A DNA stretch of 64,000 bases from Bacteroidales bacterium (lineage in GTDB: Bacteria; Bacteroidota; Bacteroidia; Bacteroidales; UBA932): NCBI GenBank assembly GCA_022647615.1, contig JALCKZ010000001.1:546178-610177 (forward strand). Direction: 5' to 3'. The notes under the pieces were generated by a model. It saw only the letters and a program-made list of their open reading frames with translations. It searched no databases and was not told the DNA's origin. This document shows positions 28,078-35,663 of this stretch, piece after piece; position 1 is the first letter of the stretch; each line of letters opens with the position of its first letter. Both the position numbers and the translations under genes were made by a program.

Positions 28078-29241
28078 CTACCGGTAATATTCTATTTTTC
28101 TTTTTGTAATTCTACGTGGCATACCGCCCCTGTATTCTGTCTTGGTTATCCAATTGCCATGGTTATCATACTCATATTCAGCGGAATACATGTTTCCTAA
28201 AGAATCTGTTGAAGAGTATGAAATCAGGTTTCCCGCAGTGTCTCTGGTGTAATTGTATTTTGATACAATACGGCCGCTAATAACATCCTGTGACGGTCTT
28301 TTAGGGTGCTCTGGATCCATATCGTATTTCCCGGTGATATCCTCACTGCAATTTATTTTATCTCCTTTTTTATCATACTCGTAGCTATATATGTGGGAGC
28401 GGTTAACGAAATTGTCTTGAAGAGGTATGTGTTCCTTCTCCTCCATTGTGGCTAAATCACCCTTATCATTGTATGTGAATTTGTGCATGTAGTTCACATA
28501 TGTTCCCCCCTTTCTGGTGGGGTAAATGCTTGTTTCCTCCGTCAGTCTTCCCTTCTCATCATATATAAACGACACCTCCGCATCTATTCCACCCGCTCCG
28601 TGAACCCAATATAATTCCGCGTGGATTAAGATCTTTTTCTCTGCCGGCATGCCATTCTCATAATACTTAAACAGAACATCCGATACCATAGTTTCCTTCC
28701 CTTTTCTGTTTGAGGCAACAGTTCTGCGCTCTGTCATATTCCCGCGGTCATCGTATGTGTGGTAAATTTTGTACATGCATGCCTTGTCGTCTGCGGGACA
28801 AAAATATTTTATTACCGATATGTTTCCTGATTTATCGTATTCATATACGTGTTTTCTTTTTTGTCTATCGCAGACTCTGTATAGTATTTTCCCGCCTTCG
28901 TAAACGTAGTTCCAATCATTGTAATTTGTAACATTTCCTCCCGTGTCGAATGTGACGGAACAACAGTTTTCATTTTCATTAAAATTTCTGGAATAGGGCA
29001 GGTCTTCTGCCAGATCGTTATCTTGTTCTATGCTTTTCACCTCTCCTTTTAGCAGAAAAAAGGCAGAATCTTTCTGCAAATTTATATGGGTTAACATCAT
29101 ATCTTCAAATATCCATAAAGTTTGCTCAATATCACTGTCCATTTCATGATTTGCCGGAACAGGCTGACAATAAGATAAATTGCAACAAAGCATCATTGCC
29201 CCCGCCAACGTGCTGCAGAGGATGGTTTTAATATTTTTCAT
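28078..29241 (-). CDS. Secreted YD-repeat-like protein
   Basis: A 387-residue exported protein (signal MKNIKTILC...LSYCQP) made largely of degenerate YD/RHS-type repeats: YEYDKSGNIS, TYDDRGNMTERRT, IYDEKGRLTEETS, TYNDKGDLATME, YEYDKKGDKIN, YEYDNHGNWITK. Such repeats form beta-strand shells or filaments at the cell surface; there is no RHS core, toxin tip or lipobox here. Function unknown. It is transcribed alone from a TAACTTTG box with CAAA/TTTG at the -33 position, divergently from pgk. Confidence 0.75.
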   Translation of the reverse strand: MKNIKTILCSTLAGAMMLCCNLSYCQPVPANHEMDSDIEQTLWIFEDMMLTHINLQKDSAFFLLKGEVKSIEQDNDLAEDLPYSRNFNENENCCSVTFDTGGNVTNYNDWNYVYEGGKILYRVCDRQKRKHVYEYDKSGNISVIKYFCPADDKACMYKIYHTYDDRGNMTERRTVASNRKGKETMVSDVLFKYYENGMPAEKKILIHAELYWVHGAGGIDAEVSFIYDEKGRLTEETSIYPTRKGGTYVNYMHKFTYNDKGDLATMEEKEHIPLQDNFVNRSHIYSYEYDKKGDKINCSEDITGKYDMDPEHPKRPSQDVISGRIVSKYNYTRDTAGNLISYSSTDSLGNMYSAEYEYDNHGNWITKTEYRGGMPRRITKRKIEYYR

Positions 29242-29266
29242 GGTTTTGTTTTTAAAATAGGTTGCT

Positions 29267-29300
29267 CAAAGTTAGGGAATAATGGTTTAACGGCAACAAA
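29267..29300 (-). promoter_or_regulatory. Promoter of the YD-repeat gene
   Basis: Minus strand: TTTG at 29300-29297, about 22 bases, then TAACTTTG at 29274-29267. The ATG is 26 bases downstream. Confidence 0.6.
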
Positions 29301-29446
29301 GAGAGGCTTTTTTTGTAATTTCGCAGCAGCAAAAGCGGTGCGCGTTTTGCACATGCTGCGGCAGCGGTCCTCTGTACCGCACTTATTGCGGCGGGCAATT
29401 TAACTGTCGAGACCTAAAAGAAATTAACAATTTAATACATACGTAT
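29301..29446 (+). promoter_or_regulatory. GC-rich structured leader of pgk
   Basis: A CTTTTTTTGTAATTTCG stretch near 29308-29324 resembles a weak -7 box. It is followed by GC-rich sequence with local dyads (GCAGCA...TGCTGC between 29324 and 29361; GCGGT...ACCGC between 29368 and 29384) and one CTGTCGAGA motif at 29404-29412. I do not recognise a known riboswitch in it. Confidence 0.3.
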
Positions 29447-30700
29447 ATGCAGCAAAACATTGACACTTACAATTTTAAGGGAAAGAAAGTCATCGTCAGA
29501 GTTGACTTTAACGTCCCATTGGATGAAAATTTTAAAGTTACCGATGATACAAGAATCAGAGCTGCAATCCCTACTCTTAAGAAAGTTCTTGAGGGCGGCG
29601 GAGCATTGATTCTAATGTCTCACCTTGGAAGACCTAAAGGTGTTGCGGATAAGTTCTCTTTGAAGCACATTATTTACAAAATAGAGGAATTGCTGGGAGC
29701 TAAAATTGAGTTTGCGCCTGATTGCATGAAGGCTCAGGAGCAGGCTAAAAATTTACAGCCCGGGCAAGTGCTATTGCTTGAGAATCTGAGGTTTTACGCA
29801 GAGGAAGAGGGCAAACCAAGAGACCTTGCTGATGACGCTTCTGATGACGTTAAGAAGGCGGCAAAGGCAAAAGTTAAAGAGAGCCAGAAGGAGTTCACAA
29901 AGACCCTTGCTTCCTATGCAGATTGCTACATCAATGATGCATTTGGAACAGCACACCGCGCTCATGCTTCTACAGCTTTAATTGCCAAATACTTCCCTAA
30001 TGATAAAATGTTCGGTTACATTATGCAGAGAGAAATTCTTAACATAGACAAAGTGCTTAAGAATCCTCAGCATCCCGTAACTGCAATTATCGGTGGCTCA
30101 AAGGTTTCCTCAAAGATTGGAATCCTTCAGAACCTTTTGGACAAAGTAGATAATATGATTATCGGCGGCGGAATGGCTTTCACATTTGCAAAAGCTCAGG
30201 GCGGAAAAATTGGTACTTCAATTTGTGAAGATGACCAGATGCCTTTGGCTCTTGATATTGTAAAAGCTGCTCAGGCTAAGGGAGTTAAACTTTATTTTCC
30301 CGACAGTATAGTAGTTGCGGATAAGTTTGACAATGATGCCAAGACTCAGCGCTGCAAGAACTCTGAAGTTCCAGATGGCTGGATGGGAATGGACGCTGCG
30401 CAAGATACATTGGACGAGTGGAGAAAAGTTATACTTGCCTCCAAGACAATTCTTTGGAACGGTCCCGTTGGCGTATTTGAGATGCCTAAATTTGCATTTG
30501 GAACACTTCAAATTGCAAAGGCGCTTGCAGATGCAACAGCAGCCGGAGCATTCACATTAATTGGCGGCGGAGATTCCGTTGCAGCCATTAATCAGATGGG
30601 CTTTGCAGACAAAGTAAGCTACATCTCAACCGGCGGCGGCGCAATGTTGGAATACCTTGAAGGCAAAGACCTTCCGGGCATCGCTGCTATCCGCGAATAG
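29447..30700 (+). CDS. pgk: Phosphoglycerate kinase
   Basis: Makes ATP and 3-phosphoglycerate from 1,3-bisphosphoglycerate in glycolysis. The 417 residues show the signature [12 protein letters not shown] at the start, [10 protein letters not shown] (~62), [10 protein letters not shown] (~109), the hinge region [13 protein letters not shown] (~217), [13 protein letters not shown] (~335) and the nucleotide loop IGGGDSVAA (~372). A terminator follows at 30731. Confidence 0.98.
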   Translation: MQQNIDTYNFKGKKVIVRVDFNVPLDENFKVTDDTRIRAAIPTLKKVLEGGGALILMSHLGRPKGVADKFSLKHIIYKIEELLGAKIEFAPDCMKAQEQAKNLQPGQVLLLENLRFYAEEEGKPRDLADDASDDVKKAAKAKVKESQKEFTKTLASYADCYINDAFGTAHRAHASTALIAKYFPNDKMFGYIMQREILNIDKVLKNPQHPVTAIIGGSKVSSKIGILQNLLDKVDNMIIGGGMAFTFAKAQGGKIGTSICEDDQMPLALDIVKAAQAKGVKLYFPDSIVVADKFDNDAKTQRCKNSEVPDGWMGMDAAQDTLDEWRKVILASKTILWNGPVGVFEMPKFAFGTLQIAKALADATAAGAFTLIGGGDSVAAINQMGFADKVSYISTGGGAMLEYLEGKDLPGIAAIRE

Positions 30701-30730
30701 AAATAACAAATAAGAATGATAAACAAAAAA

Positions 30731-30759
30731 AGACAAGCAAAAGTGCTTGTCTTTTTTTT
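30731..30759. terminator. Intrinsic terminator of pgk
   Basis: AGACAAGCA (30731-30739), AAAG loop, TGCTTGTCT (30744-30752), followed by a run of T; an A-run precedes it, so it can also work for the opposing minus-strand island. Confidence 0.9.
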
Positions 30760-30800
30760 ATTCGCTTGTTTCTCAAGCGAGCTAGCTTTTGCAAGATTGT

Positions 30801-31024
30801 GCAAAGTTGTGCCACAACTGTCCCCTATCTAATGCACCTTGGTCATCACCACGTTCACCGGAACAGAAAATCCATCCGGCTCTTCCGGCTCACCTACGAT
30901 ATAAGTCCTTGTGCCCTCTCCATTCTGCGGATACCATAAAAGTTTCTCATCTCCGGCCTTTGTGGAGAGCAGTTGAACATATCCGCCATCCTCAAATTTT
31001 TTGTATGTCAAATCATCAAAATCC
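30801..31024. repeat. Duplicated ~225-bp segment, copy 1
   Basis: Nearly identical in direct orientation to 33487-33711: it spans the palindrome and the 3' third of each secreted-protein gene. The abrupt loss of similarity upstream marks a mosaic boundary. Confidence 0.85.
30805..30819. repeat. 15-bp palindrome, copy 1 (left border of the cassette array)
   Basis: AGTTGTGCCACAACT, a near-perfect palindrome with its centre at the C/C step. It lies ten bases beyond the stop of the small secreted protein gene at 30829. Further copies are at 33491-33505 and 34408-34422. Confidence 0.8.
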
Positions 31025-31374
31025 AAGCCAATACGTCTCGCATGCCCTCCATACATATGAATTGGAAAAGACATTCTTGCTCTCCATCCCAATTGCTGCC
31101 ATTCTAACTGATTATAACACTTCCCTTTCATTTTATCCAAGGCATCCAAAATCACATTAGAATTTTTAGTGTAACAATAACTGCCATAAATCATTATCCT
31201 ACTGGGACCATTGCTTCCAATTACATTTTTTAATTGAATTGTAAATACCTCATGCGTAGTTGAGTTCTCATATTTCCATATCCCCTCATACACAGATGCA
31301 GAATCTGTCGTTGTCTGAGCATAGATTTTAGGGCTAAATAGAATTATAAAAAGTAATAAAACTATTTTTTTCAT
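30829..31374 (-). CDS. Small secreted protein, paralogue A (DUF6705-like)
   Basis: Unknown function. About 181 residues with a type I signal peptide (MKKIVLLLFIILF...IYAQ) and a mature body beginning SVYEGIWKYEN. The C-terminal ~65 residues (LTYKKFEDGGYVQLLST..., NVVMTKVH) are almost identical to those of the protein at 33515-34075, whereas the N-terminal two thirds have diverged. From memory it resembles DUF6705-type Bacteroidota proteins. An ATG at 31389 overlaps the stop of the JAMM-domain gene as ATGA and would add five residues before MKK, so translation is probably coupled to that gene. Confidence 0.7.
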   Translation of the reverse strand: MKKIVLLLFIILFSPKIYAQTTTDSASVYEGIWKYENSTTHEVFTIQLKNVIGSNGPSRIMIYGSYCYTKNSNVILDALDKMKGKCYNQLEWQQLGWRARMSFPIHMYGGHARRIGLDFDDLTYKKFEDGGYVQLLSTKAGDEKLLWYPQNGEGTRTYIVGEPEEPDGFSVPVNVVMTKVH

Positions 31375-31385
31375 AATAAATTCTC

Positions 31386-32879
31386 TCATTTAGTTAAACC
31401 ATATTTTATTAAACAATCTTTTATTGTAGTATCCCAATATGTACCATCATATGATCCCGAATTATCATAATTCATAAAGTAGTACCCTGTTTCAGGCAGT
31501 GGGCTAAGGTAACTCGGATTAAGCGGTACCATCTGATAACCAATTCCAAATTTCGCAAGTTCTTTAAAGACTAAATCATAATTCATGAAATTATGGTTAT
31601 TAGTATCTGTGATTCCGTTATTTTTTAAAAAATCTCTCCAATGCTGTTTAATATTGTCTGGTGTACCTATTCCACCAAAAGCGCTCTGAAATTTAGACCA
31701 ATCAGACAATTGTAAATACAGCAGCTCATGATAACCTGCAATAACGTAAGAAAAAGAATATTTGTCAACAGAGAAATTGGCAATCATGTTGTACAATGTA
31801 TAAAAATCTGATTTGCTCGGAATAACATTATCATCGGGATGCGTGTGGTACATGCCTGTAAATCTCTGGTCTTGGGAATAATGAAATTTAATATCCGTAT
31901 TTCCACGTACCGGCAAACCACTCATAATACCTCCCAACATATATCCATCTTCCTTATTATCTCTGAACGTGTTTCTTAACAGCGTGTCCAGCATTGATCT
32001 TATCTCCCCGTTTCCAAACAGATAAGAAACAATAAAGCAATCCGGATCATCTTTCTTTGAAACATATACAGCATTAACATTATAATTACTAGCAACATCT
32101 TCAATAATAGCCACCCTGGAATATTTATGTTCAACCGCATCGCCGTTCCAAAATAAAAACTTGCAATCGCTCCCGTTGTCATTAGCAGCAGGCGAACACC
32201 ACGTGCCTCCGCGTGAGACAGAATCCTTTCCTGCACCAATTCCGCTGCATGATGAAAAAGAGTATGTTATATAATAGCAACTATTCGGAGCAGGGGCTCC
32301 ACCACCACCGGCTGTTTGATTCTCATCTTTGCCCTCCGTTGAACATGTTTCCTGCATATGAGCCCTATCATTATGCTCTATCGCCAATTCCAATGCCTTT
32401 AACCCCGCACCATTTATCGGATTTGTATGGCTTACATATGCCGTGCACACAATGGTGGCTAACTCACCTCCATCAACCACATCATCAGAATTATCCGTTT
32501 TCGTTCTGTTCTTTGTTCCGTTGTATTCTGCCTGTTGCCAAAGCTTGCCGCTATGAACAATTCCTTTCTTGTATATCTCCTCTCTTATATATTCTCCTTC
32601 CAATGAGGAATATATGACCAATCCGGTGAAGTTTGGCTTGCTTAAAAAATCGTAATCTTCTCCCTGTGTTTCCACCTGCTTTGATGGTATCATGGTTACA
32701 AGATACTCATATCTCTCCCCCTTTTTGTAATTCTCCAGAAGAATGTAGAAACATTTTATTCTCACGATAGAGTCTTTAATGTTTTTTGCACCCTTTGGGG
32801 CGCACACTCCGTAAATGCCCTCCTCATTGGATTTGAACGGAACCTGAGTGTATACATATCCGTCTTCTGAAAATATCAT
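31386..32879 (-). CDS. JAMM/MPN metalloprotease-domain protein, main fragment of a frame-shifted surface lipoprotein
   Basis: The open frame gives 497 residues from ATG 32879. Near residues 305-360 it has a complete JAMM signature: KEDGYMLGG with the upstream Glu, then YHTHPDDNVIPSKSD, i.e. HxHx7SxxD, as in RadC/AMSH-type zinc peptidases. Earlier parts are Cys- and Gly-rich (GGGGAPAPNSC, GGTWCSP). The frame stays open upstream of 32879 back to a ten-G tract at 32956-32965, where it meets in the wrong frame the lipoprotein start encoded at 32950-33177. Losing one G would yield one ~596-residue lipoprotein. It overlaps paralogue A by ATGA. The substrate is unknown. Confidence 0.8.
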   Translation of the reverse strand: MIFSEDGYVYTQVPFKSNEEGIYGVCAPKGAKNIKDSIVRIKCFYILLENYKKGERYEYLVTMIPSKQVETQGEDYDFLSKPNFTGLVIYSSLEGEYIREEIYKKGIVHSGKLWQQAEYNGTKNRTKTDNSDDVVDGGELATIVCTAYVSHTNPINGAGLKALELAIEHNDRAHMQETCSTEGKDENQTAGGGGAPAPNSCYYITYSFSSCSGIGAGKDSVSRGGTWCSPAANDNGSDCKFLFWNGDAVEHKYSRVAIIEDVASNYNVNAVYVSKKDDPDCFIVSYLFGNGEIRSMLDTLLRNTFRDNKEDGYMLGGIMSGLPVRGNTDIKFHYSQDQRFTGMYHTHPDDNVIPSKSDFYTLYNMIANFSVDKYSFSYVIAGYHELLYLQLSDWSKFQSAFGGIGTPDNIKQHWRDFLKNNGITDTNNHNFMNYDLVFKELAKFGIGYQMVPLNPSYLSPLPETGYYFMNYDNSGSYDGTYWDTTIKDCLIKYGLTK

Positions 32880-32949
32880 CTCCCTGCATCTGTGCCAATC
32901 AATAAGAGAATCTACATTGATGTAATAAGTTGTGTCTGAAGATGATGTC

Positions 32950-33177
32950 TTAGTACCCCCCCCCCGTGGACAAAAGGTTGTACCTGTTAAGATTTACCGG
33001 GAGCGTGAACATCCCGTTTGAACCGTATGCCTTGTCATCTTCCCGTGAAGACTGGAAATAGTCTTTGGCACAGGACGATAGAAGACATAATAGTAAAGTT
33101 GAACAGAACAGCGCAAGACACTGGCACTTGGAACAACGGTGGAGCAGAGGCATGCGCCGCATTCTTACCGTTATCAT
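32950..33177 (-). pseudogene. Lipoprotein N-terminus cut off by the poly-G frameshift (start of the JAMM protein)
   Basis: A 75-residue frame with a basic start (MPLLHRC), a hydrophobic stretch and lipobox LSSC, then AKDYFQ, whose Lys-Asp fits the Bacteroidota surface export signal. It ends STGGGY-stop immediately after the ten-G tract. Skipping one G continues as TKTSSSDTTYYINVDSL and joins the JAMM frame. Initiation could be at 33177, 33162 or 33153; MPLLHRC at 33153 makes the most typical signal peptide. It may be an OFF phase variant rather than a dead gene. Confidence 0.75.
32956..32965. repeat. Ten-base homopolymer (C on +, G on coding strand) inside the JAMM lipoprotein gene
   Basis: The only such long G/C homopolymer I see in the window. 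It sits about 70 codons into the gene and separates two frames that together make one protein. This is the classical layout of a slipped-strand phase-variation tract; an assembly indel is the alternative. Confidence 0.85.
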
Positions 33178-33435
33178 ATTTGTTTATGTTTAAATGTATG
33201 TTAAAGTTAGAAAAAAATTCTTTCCGTTATAGTCAAAAAAAAGTCAATTGTTGCATACCATCGCCGAGCCCACAGCTGAACCCCCTCAGAACGTACAGCT
33301 GCACCCTTCACAGAACGCACAGAAAGGCAAAAAGTTAATTACTTAACAATCTGCGTATTATAAGGGTCTGAATTTTTGAGAAAATTAAAAACGCCGTAAG
33401 TTCCTGATAGTCAAATAGGGTAATTTTTTGCCTTT
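33178..33435 (-). promoter_or_regulatory. Upstream region of the JAMM lipoprotein gene
   Basis: No gene seen. On the minus strand a TAACTTTA box near 33207-33200, with TTTG about 24 bases further upstream, could be the promoter for the lipoprotein gene. The rest (33240-33435) is mostly AT-rich and unassigned, apart from a CCCTTCACAGAACGCACAG-type stretch without known meaning. Confidence 0.35.
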
Positions 33436-33504
33436 CTAGGCCCTTCTGAGCCACATTTTGCAAGCCACTGTAAATCAATCCGTTTTGCAAAGTTGTGCCA
33501 CAAC
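33436..33504. repeat. 69-bp unit-start repeat, copy 1
   Basis: Matches 34353-34421 in direct orientation with about eight mismatches. Each copy begins CTAG(G/A)CCCTTCTGAGC and ends in the 15-bp palindrome. It lies upstream of the JAMM gene on the minus strand, as copy 2 lies upstream of paralogue B. Confidence 0.85.
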
Positions 33505-33711
33505 TGTTCCCTATCTAATGCACCTTGGTCATCACCACGTTCACCGGAACAGAAAATCCATCCGGCTCTTCCGGCTCTCCTACGATATAAGTCCTTACGC
33601 CCTCTCCATTCTGCGGATACCACAAAAGTTTCTCAGCTCCGGACTTTGTGGAGAGCAGTTGAACATATCCGCCTGCTTCAAACTTTTTGTATGTCAAATC
33701 ATGAAAACCCA
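33487..33711. repeat. Duplicated ~225-bp segment, copy 2
   Basis: Direct-repeat partner of 30801-31024, covering the palindrome and the 3' end of paralogue B. Confidence 0.85.
33491..33505. repeat. 15-bp palindrome, copy 2 (internal border)
   Basis: AGTTGTGCCACAACT, identical to copy 1. Here both the unit-end segment (gene 3' end) and the unit-start 69-bp repeat meet, as expected at the junction of two tandem units. Confidence 0.8.
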
Positions 33712-34075
33712 AACATAACTTTGAAGCACCACCCATACAATATAACGCTATTGGTATTTTGACAGAAACTTCCAAAGGAATACTGTAATATGCTGTTAAA
33801 TAATTCAATGGCATCTTTATCCCATGTGAATTAACCACCTCTGACGAGTTCTTATAATATGAATATGTTCCCAAATATCCGTAACGGACATTACTTTTAC
33901 TGTGATCCGTAAATTGAGTTAGCTTAATAATGAAGATTTCTTTTGTTTGAGTATTTTCATATTTCCATGTTCCCTCATAAATATCTAAAGAATCCTTATA
34001 TGACAAAAGGTTTTGTGCCTTTGCACTTAATCCGCACAATAACATCATACCCAGTACAACTATTATCTTTTTCAT
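33515..34075 (-). CDS. Small secreted protein, paralogue B (DUF6705-like)
   Basis: Unknown function; 186 residues with signal peptide MKKIIVVLGMMLLCGLSAKAQ and a mature start DIYEGTWKYEN. The C-terminal ~65 residues match paralogue A almost exactly; the middle differs (KNSSEVVNSHGIKMPLNYL). Unlike paralogue A it has no JAMM gene in front of it; the space upstream holds an inverted repeat pair and a copy of the 69-bp repeat. Two CTRTCGNGA motifs (34095-34103 and 34134-34142) and a TAAATTTG-like box near 34145-34152 precede it. Confidence 0.7.
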   Translation of the reverse strand: MKKIIVVLGMMLLCGLSAKAQNLLSYKDSLDIYEGTWKYENTQTKEIFIIKLTQFTDHSKSNVRYGYLGTYSYYKNSSEVVNSHGIKMPLNYLTAYYSIPLEVSVKIPIALYCMGGASKLCLGFHDLTYKKFEAGGYVQLLSTKSGAEKLLWYPQNGEGVRTYIVGEPEEPDGFSVPVNVVMTKVH

Positions 34076-34231
34076 AACGGCAGCATGTTTTTTTATCTCG
34101 ACAGTTTAAGGGTAATGTTCAACGTTTCTGGAACTATCGTGAATCAAATTTAGGTAAACTTTCTTTTTTCTGGAACAACCTCCTCCACAGACACATCCGG
34201 AGGATATTTTAAAAACCGCGTAGGAGGCACT
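34076..34231 (-). promoter_or_regulatory. Leader region of paralogue B
   Basis: No gene seen. TAAATTTG on the minus strand near 34152-34145 fits TAnnTTTG and would give a ~70-base leader. Two members of the CTRTCGNGA family lie inside this leader (CTGTCGAGA and CTATCGTGA). Confidence 0.4.
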
Positions 34232-34355
34232 TAGATTTGGGTTTTTGACAATATGTTGATTCACATAAAGTTAAGCGATTTGATTTTTCCGATTTTTGAT
34301 TTTAACAATGCGTTAACACGCACACCATCAATCAATTAACAAAAACCCAAATCTA
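34232..34355. repeat. 16-bp inverted repeats flanking 92 bp
   Basis: TAGATTTGGGTTTTTG (34232-34247) is the exact inverse of CAAAAACCCAAATCTA (34340-34355). The enclosed AT-rich 92 bp holds a TAACTTTA box on the minus strand near 34282-34275 pointing toward paralogue B. The layout resembles invertible promoter segments of Bacteroides or a small MITE; I cannot tell which. Confidence 0.6.
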
Positions 34356-34421
34356 GACCCTTCTGAGCGATATTTTGAAAGCCCCTGTAAATCAATCAGT
34401 TTTTCAAAGTTGTGGCACAAC
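34353..34421. repeat. 69-bp unit-start repeat, copy 2
   Basis: Direct-repeat partner of 33436-33504 (about 88% identity by eye). Confidence 0.85.
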
Positions 34422-34422
34422 A
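34408..34422. repeat. 15-bp palindrome, copy 3 (right border of the cassette array)
   Basis: AGTTGTGGCACAACA, two bases different from copies 1 and 2. Similarity between units ends here; the frr terminator follows at once. Confidence 0.75.
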
Positions 34423-34431
34423 TTGCAAAAA

Positions 34432-34461
34432 AAACGGGCAGAACAATTCTGCCCGTTTTTT
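34432..34461. terminator. Terminator of the pyrH-tlpA-frr operon
   Basis: AAACGGGCAGAA (34432-34443), CAA, TTCTGCCCGTTT (34447-34458). An A-run on the left serves as the T-run for minus-strand transcripts; T residues on the right allow the opposite direction. Confidence 0.85.
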
Positions 34462-34488
34462 CAATCTTAACTTTCTTATACGATTACC

Positions 34489-35055
34489 CTATACGGTCAT
34501 GACCTCTTTCTCTTTGGCCTCAACAATCGTATCAATTTTCTTAGCGTAAGAGTCTGTCATCTTTTGGATTTCATCCTCTGCATCTTTGCAGATATCCTCC
34601 TCCAGACCGTCCTTTTTAAATTTCTTATGAGCCTCAACAGCATCACGTCTTGCAGTACGGACGCTCATCTTTGCATTCTCACCGGAAGTACGAGCCTCTT
34701 TGCAAAGCTCCTTGCGGCGTTCCTCTGTCAAAGGAGGAATATTAATCCTGACATTTTCTCCGTTGTTGATAGGAGTGAAACCAAGATTGGCATCCATAAT
34801 CGCCTTAACTATAGGCGCTACCATCTTCTTCTCCCAAGGTTGAATAACAATAGACTTGGGGTCCGGCGTAGAGACGGAAGAAACTTTTGGAATAGCTGTA
34901 GGCGTACCGTAGTAATCAACCATAACGTTATTGAAAACAGAAGGATTAGCCTTGCCTGCTCTGAAAGTTTTCAACTCTTCCTCTAGATGCACAACAGCCT
35001 TTTCCATTTTGTCTTTGGCCTGTGCAATGCAATTTTTGGAAACAGAAATATCCAT
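34489..35055 (-). CDS. frr: Ribosome recycling factor
   Basis: Splits post-termination ribosomes together with EF-G. The 188 residues match the family length and pattern: MEKAVVHLEEELKTFRAGKANPS, VDYYGTPT, IQPWEKKM, LGFTPINNGENVRINIPPLTEERRKE. Last gene of the pyrH-tlpA-frr run, followed by a bidirectional terminator. A CTGTCGGGA motif lies at 35081-35089 in the 34-bp gap to tlpA. Confidence 0.97.
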   Translation of the reverse strand: MDISVSKNCIAQAKDKMEKAVVHLEEELKTFRAGKANPSVFNNVMVDYYGTPTAIPKVSSVSTPDPKSIVIQPWEKKMVAPIVKAIMDANLGFTPINNGENVRINIPPLTEERRKELCKEARTSGENAKMSVRTARRDAVEAHKKFKKDGLEEDICKDAEDEIQKMTDSYAKKIDTIVEAKEKEVMTV

Positions 35056-35089
35056 AATTATAAGTTTAAATTCTTTTTAATCCCGACAG

Positions 35090-35620
35090 TTATTTTTTTG
35101 CCTCTTCTATAGCAGCCTGCAATTTTGCAAACTCCTCTTTGTCATAACCAACTCCGATGTAAGCAATCTTGCCGTCCTTGCCAATCACATAATTTCTTGG
35201 AATTCCGCTTGTTGCAAACATTCCAAAAACTTTGCCGCCATCATCCAGGCCAACAGGGAATTTATATCCCTTAGACTTCATAAACTCCTCAACCTTTGCT
35301 TTAGTCTCTCTCTTGCCGTCCATTCTATCAACGCATACAACTGCAAAATCTTTTCCTGCAAATTTCTTTACAATCTCCTCCGGGAATCTTGTAAGTTCCT
35401 GTACGCAATAAGGGCACCATGTAGCCCAAAAATTGACCAAGACAACCTTGCCCTTTAAATTATTAATGTTCAATGTTTTACCATTAAGCATAGTAATGGT
35501 GAAACTTGGAACTTGTTCGCCAACTTTTACATAGTTGCCGTCTGCGTCCGCATTCTTCTGAGCGGAAGCAATACCTGCCGTAAACAATACAGCTGCCAAT
35601 AACATCAAAATTTTTCTCAT
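35090..35620 (-). CDS. TlpA-like thiol-disulfide oxidoreductase
   Basis: Exported thioredoxin-fold protein of 176 residues (signal MRKILMLLAAVLFTAGIASAQ). Active site WATWCPYC near residue 69, preceded by LKGKVVLVNFWAT; cis-Pro loop TSGIPRNYVIG near 143. It probably reduces or oxidises periplasmic cysteines. Its insertion between pyrH and frr is unusual, since these two normally sit side by side or flank tsf/rpsB. Confidence 0.88.
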   Translation of the reverse strand: MRKILMLLAAVLFTAGIASAQKNADADGNYVKVGEQVPSFTITMLNGKTLNINNLKGKVVLVNFWATWCPYCVQELTRFPEEIVKKFAGKDFAVVCVDRMDGKRETKAKVEEFMKSKGYKFPVGLDDGGKVFGMFATSGIPRNYVIGKDGKIAYIGVGYDKEEFAKLQAAIEEAKK

Positions 35621-35663
35621 AATATTTTCTTCTTTTATTATTATTCCTTAGAAAAACAGTTAC

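Noticed and set aside
29301..29446. pgk leader as a riboswitch
   Set aside because: It has GC-rich dyads but no conserved core of any riboswitch class that I recognise.
33411..33623. 70-residue frame upstream of the JAMM gene on the minus strand
   Set aside because: It crosses the 3' end of paralogue B in another frame and the 69-bp repeat; codon use and content look non-coding.
30801..34422. Cassette region as a transposon or prophage fragment
   Set aside because: No transposase, integrase or phage gene is present, and the borders are palindromes shared within the array rather than terminal repeats with target duplications that I could identify.
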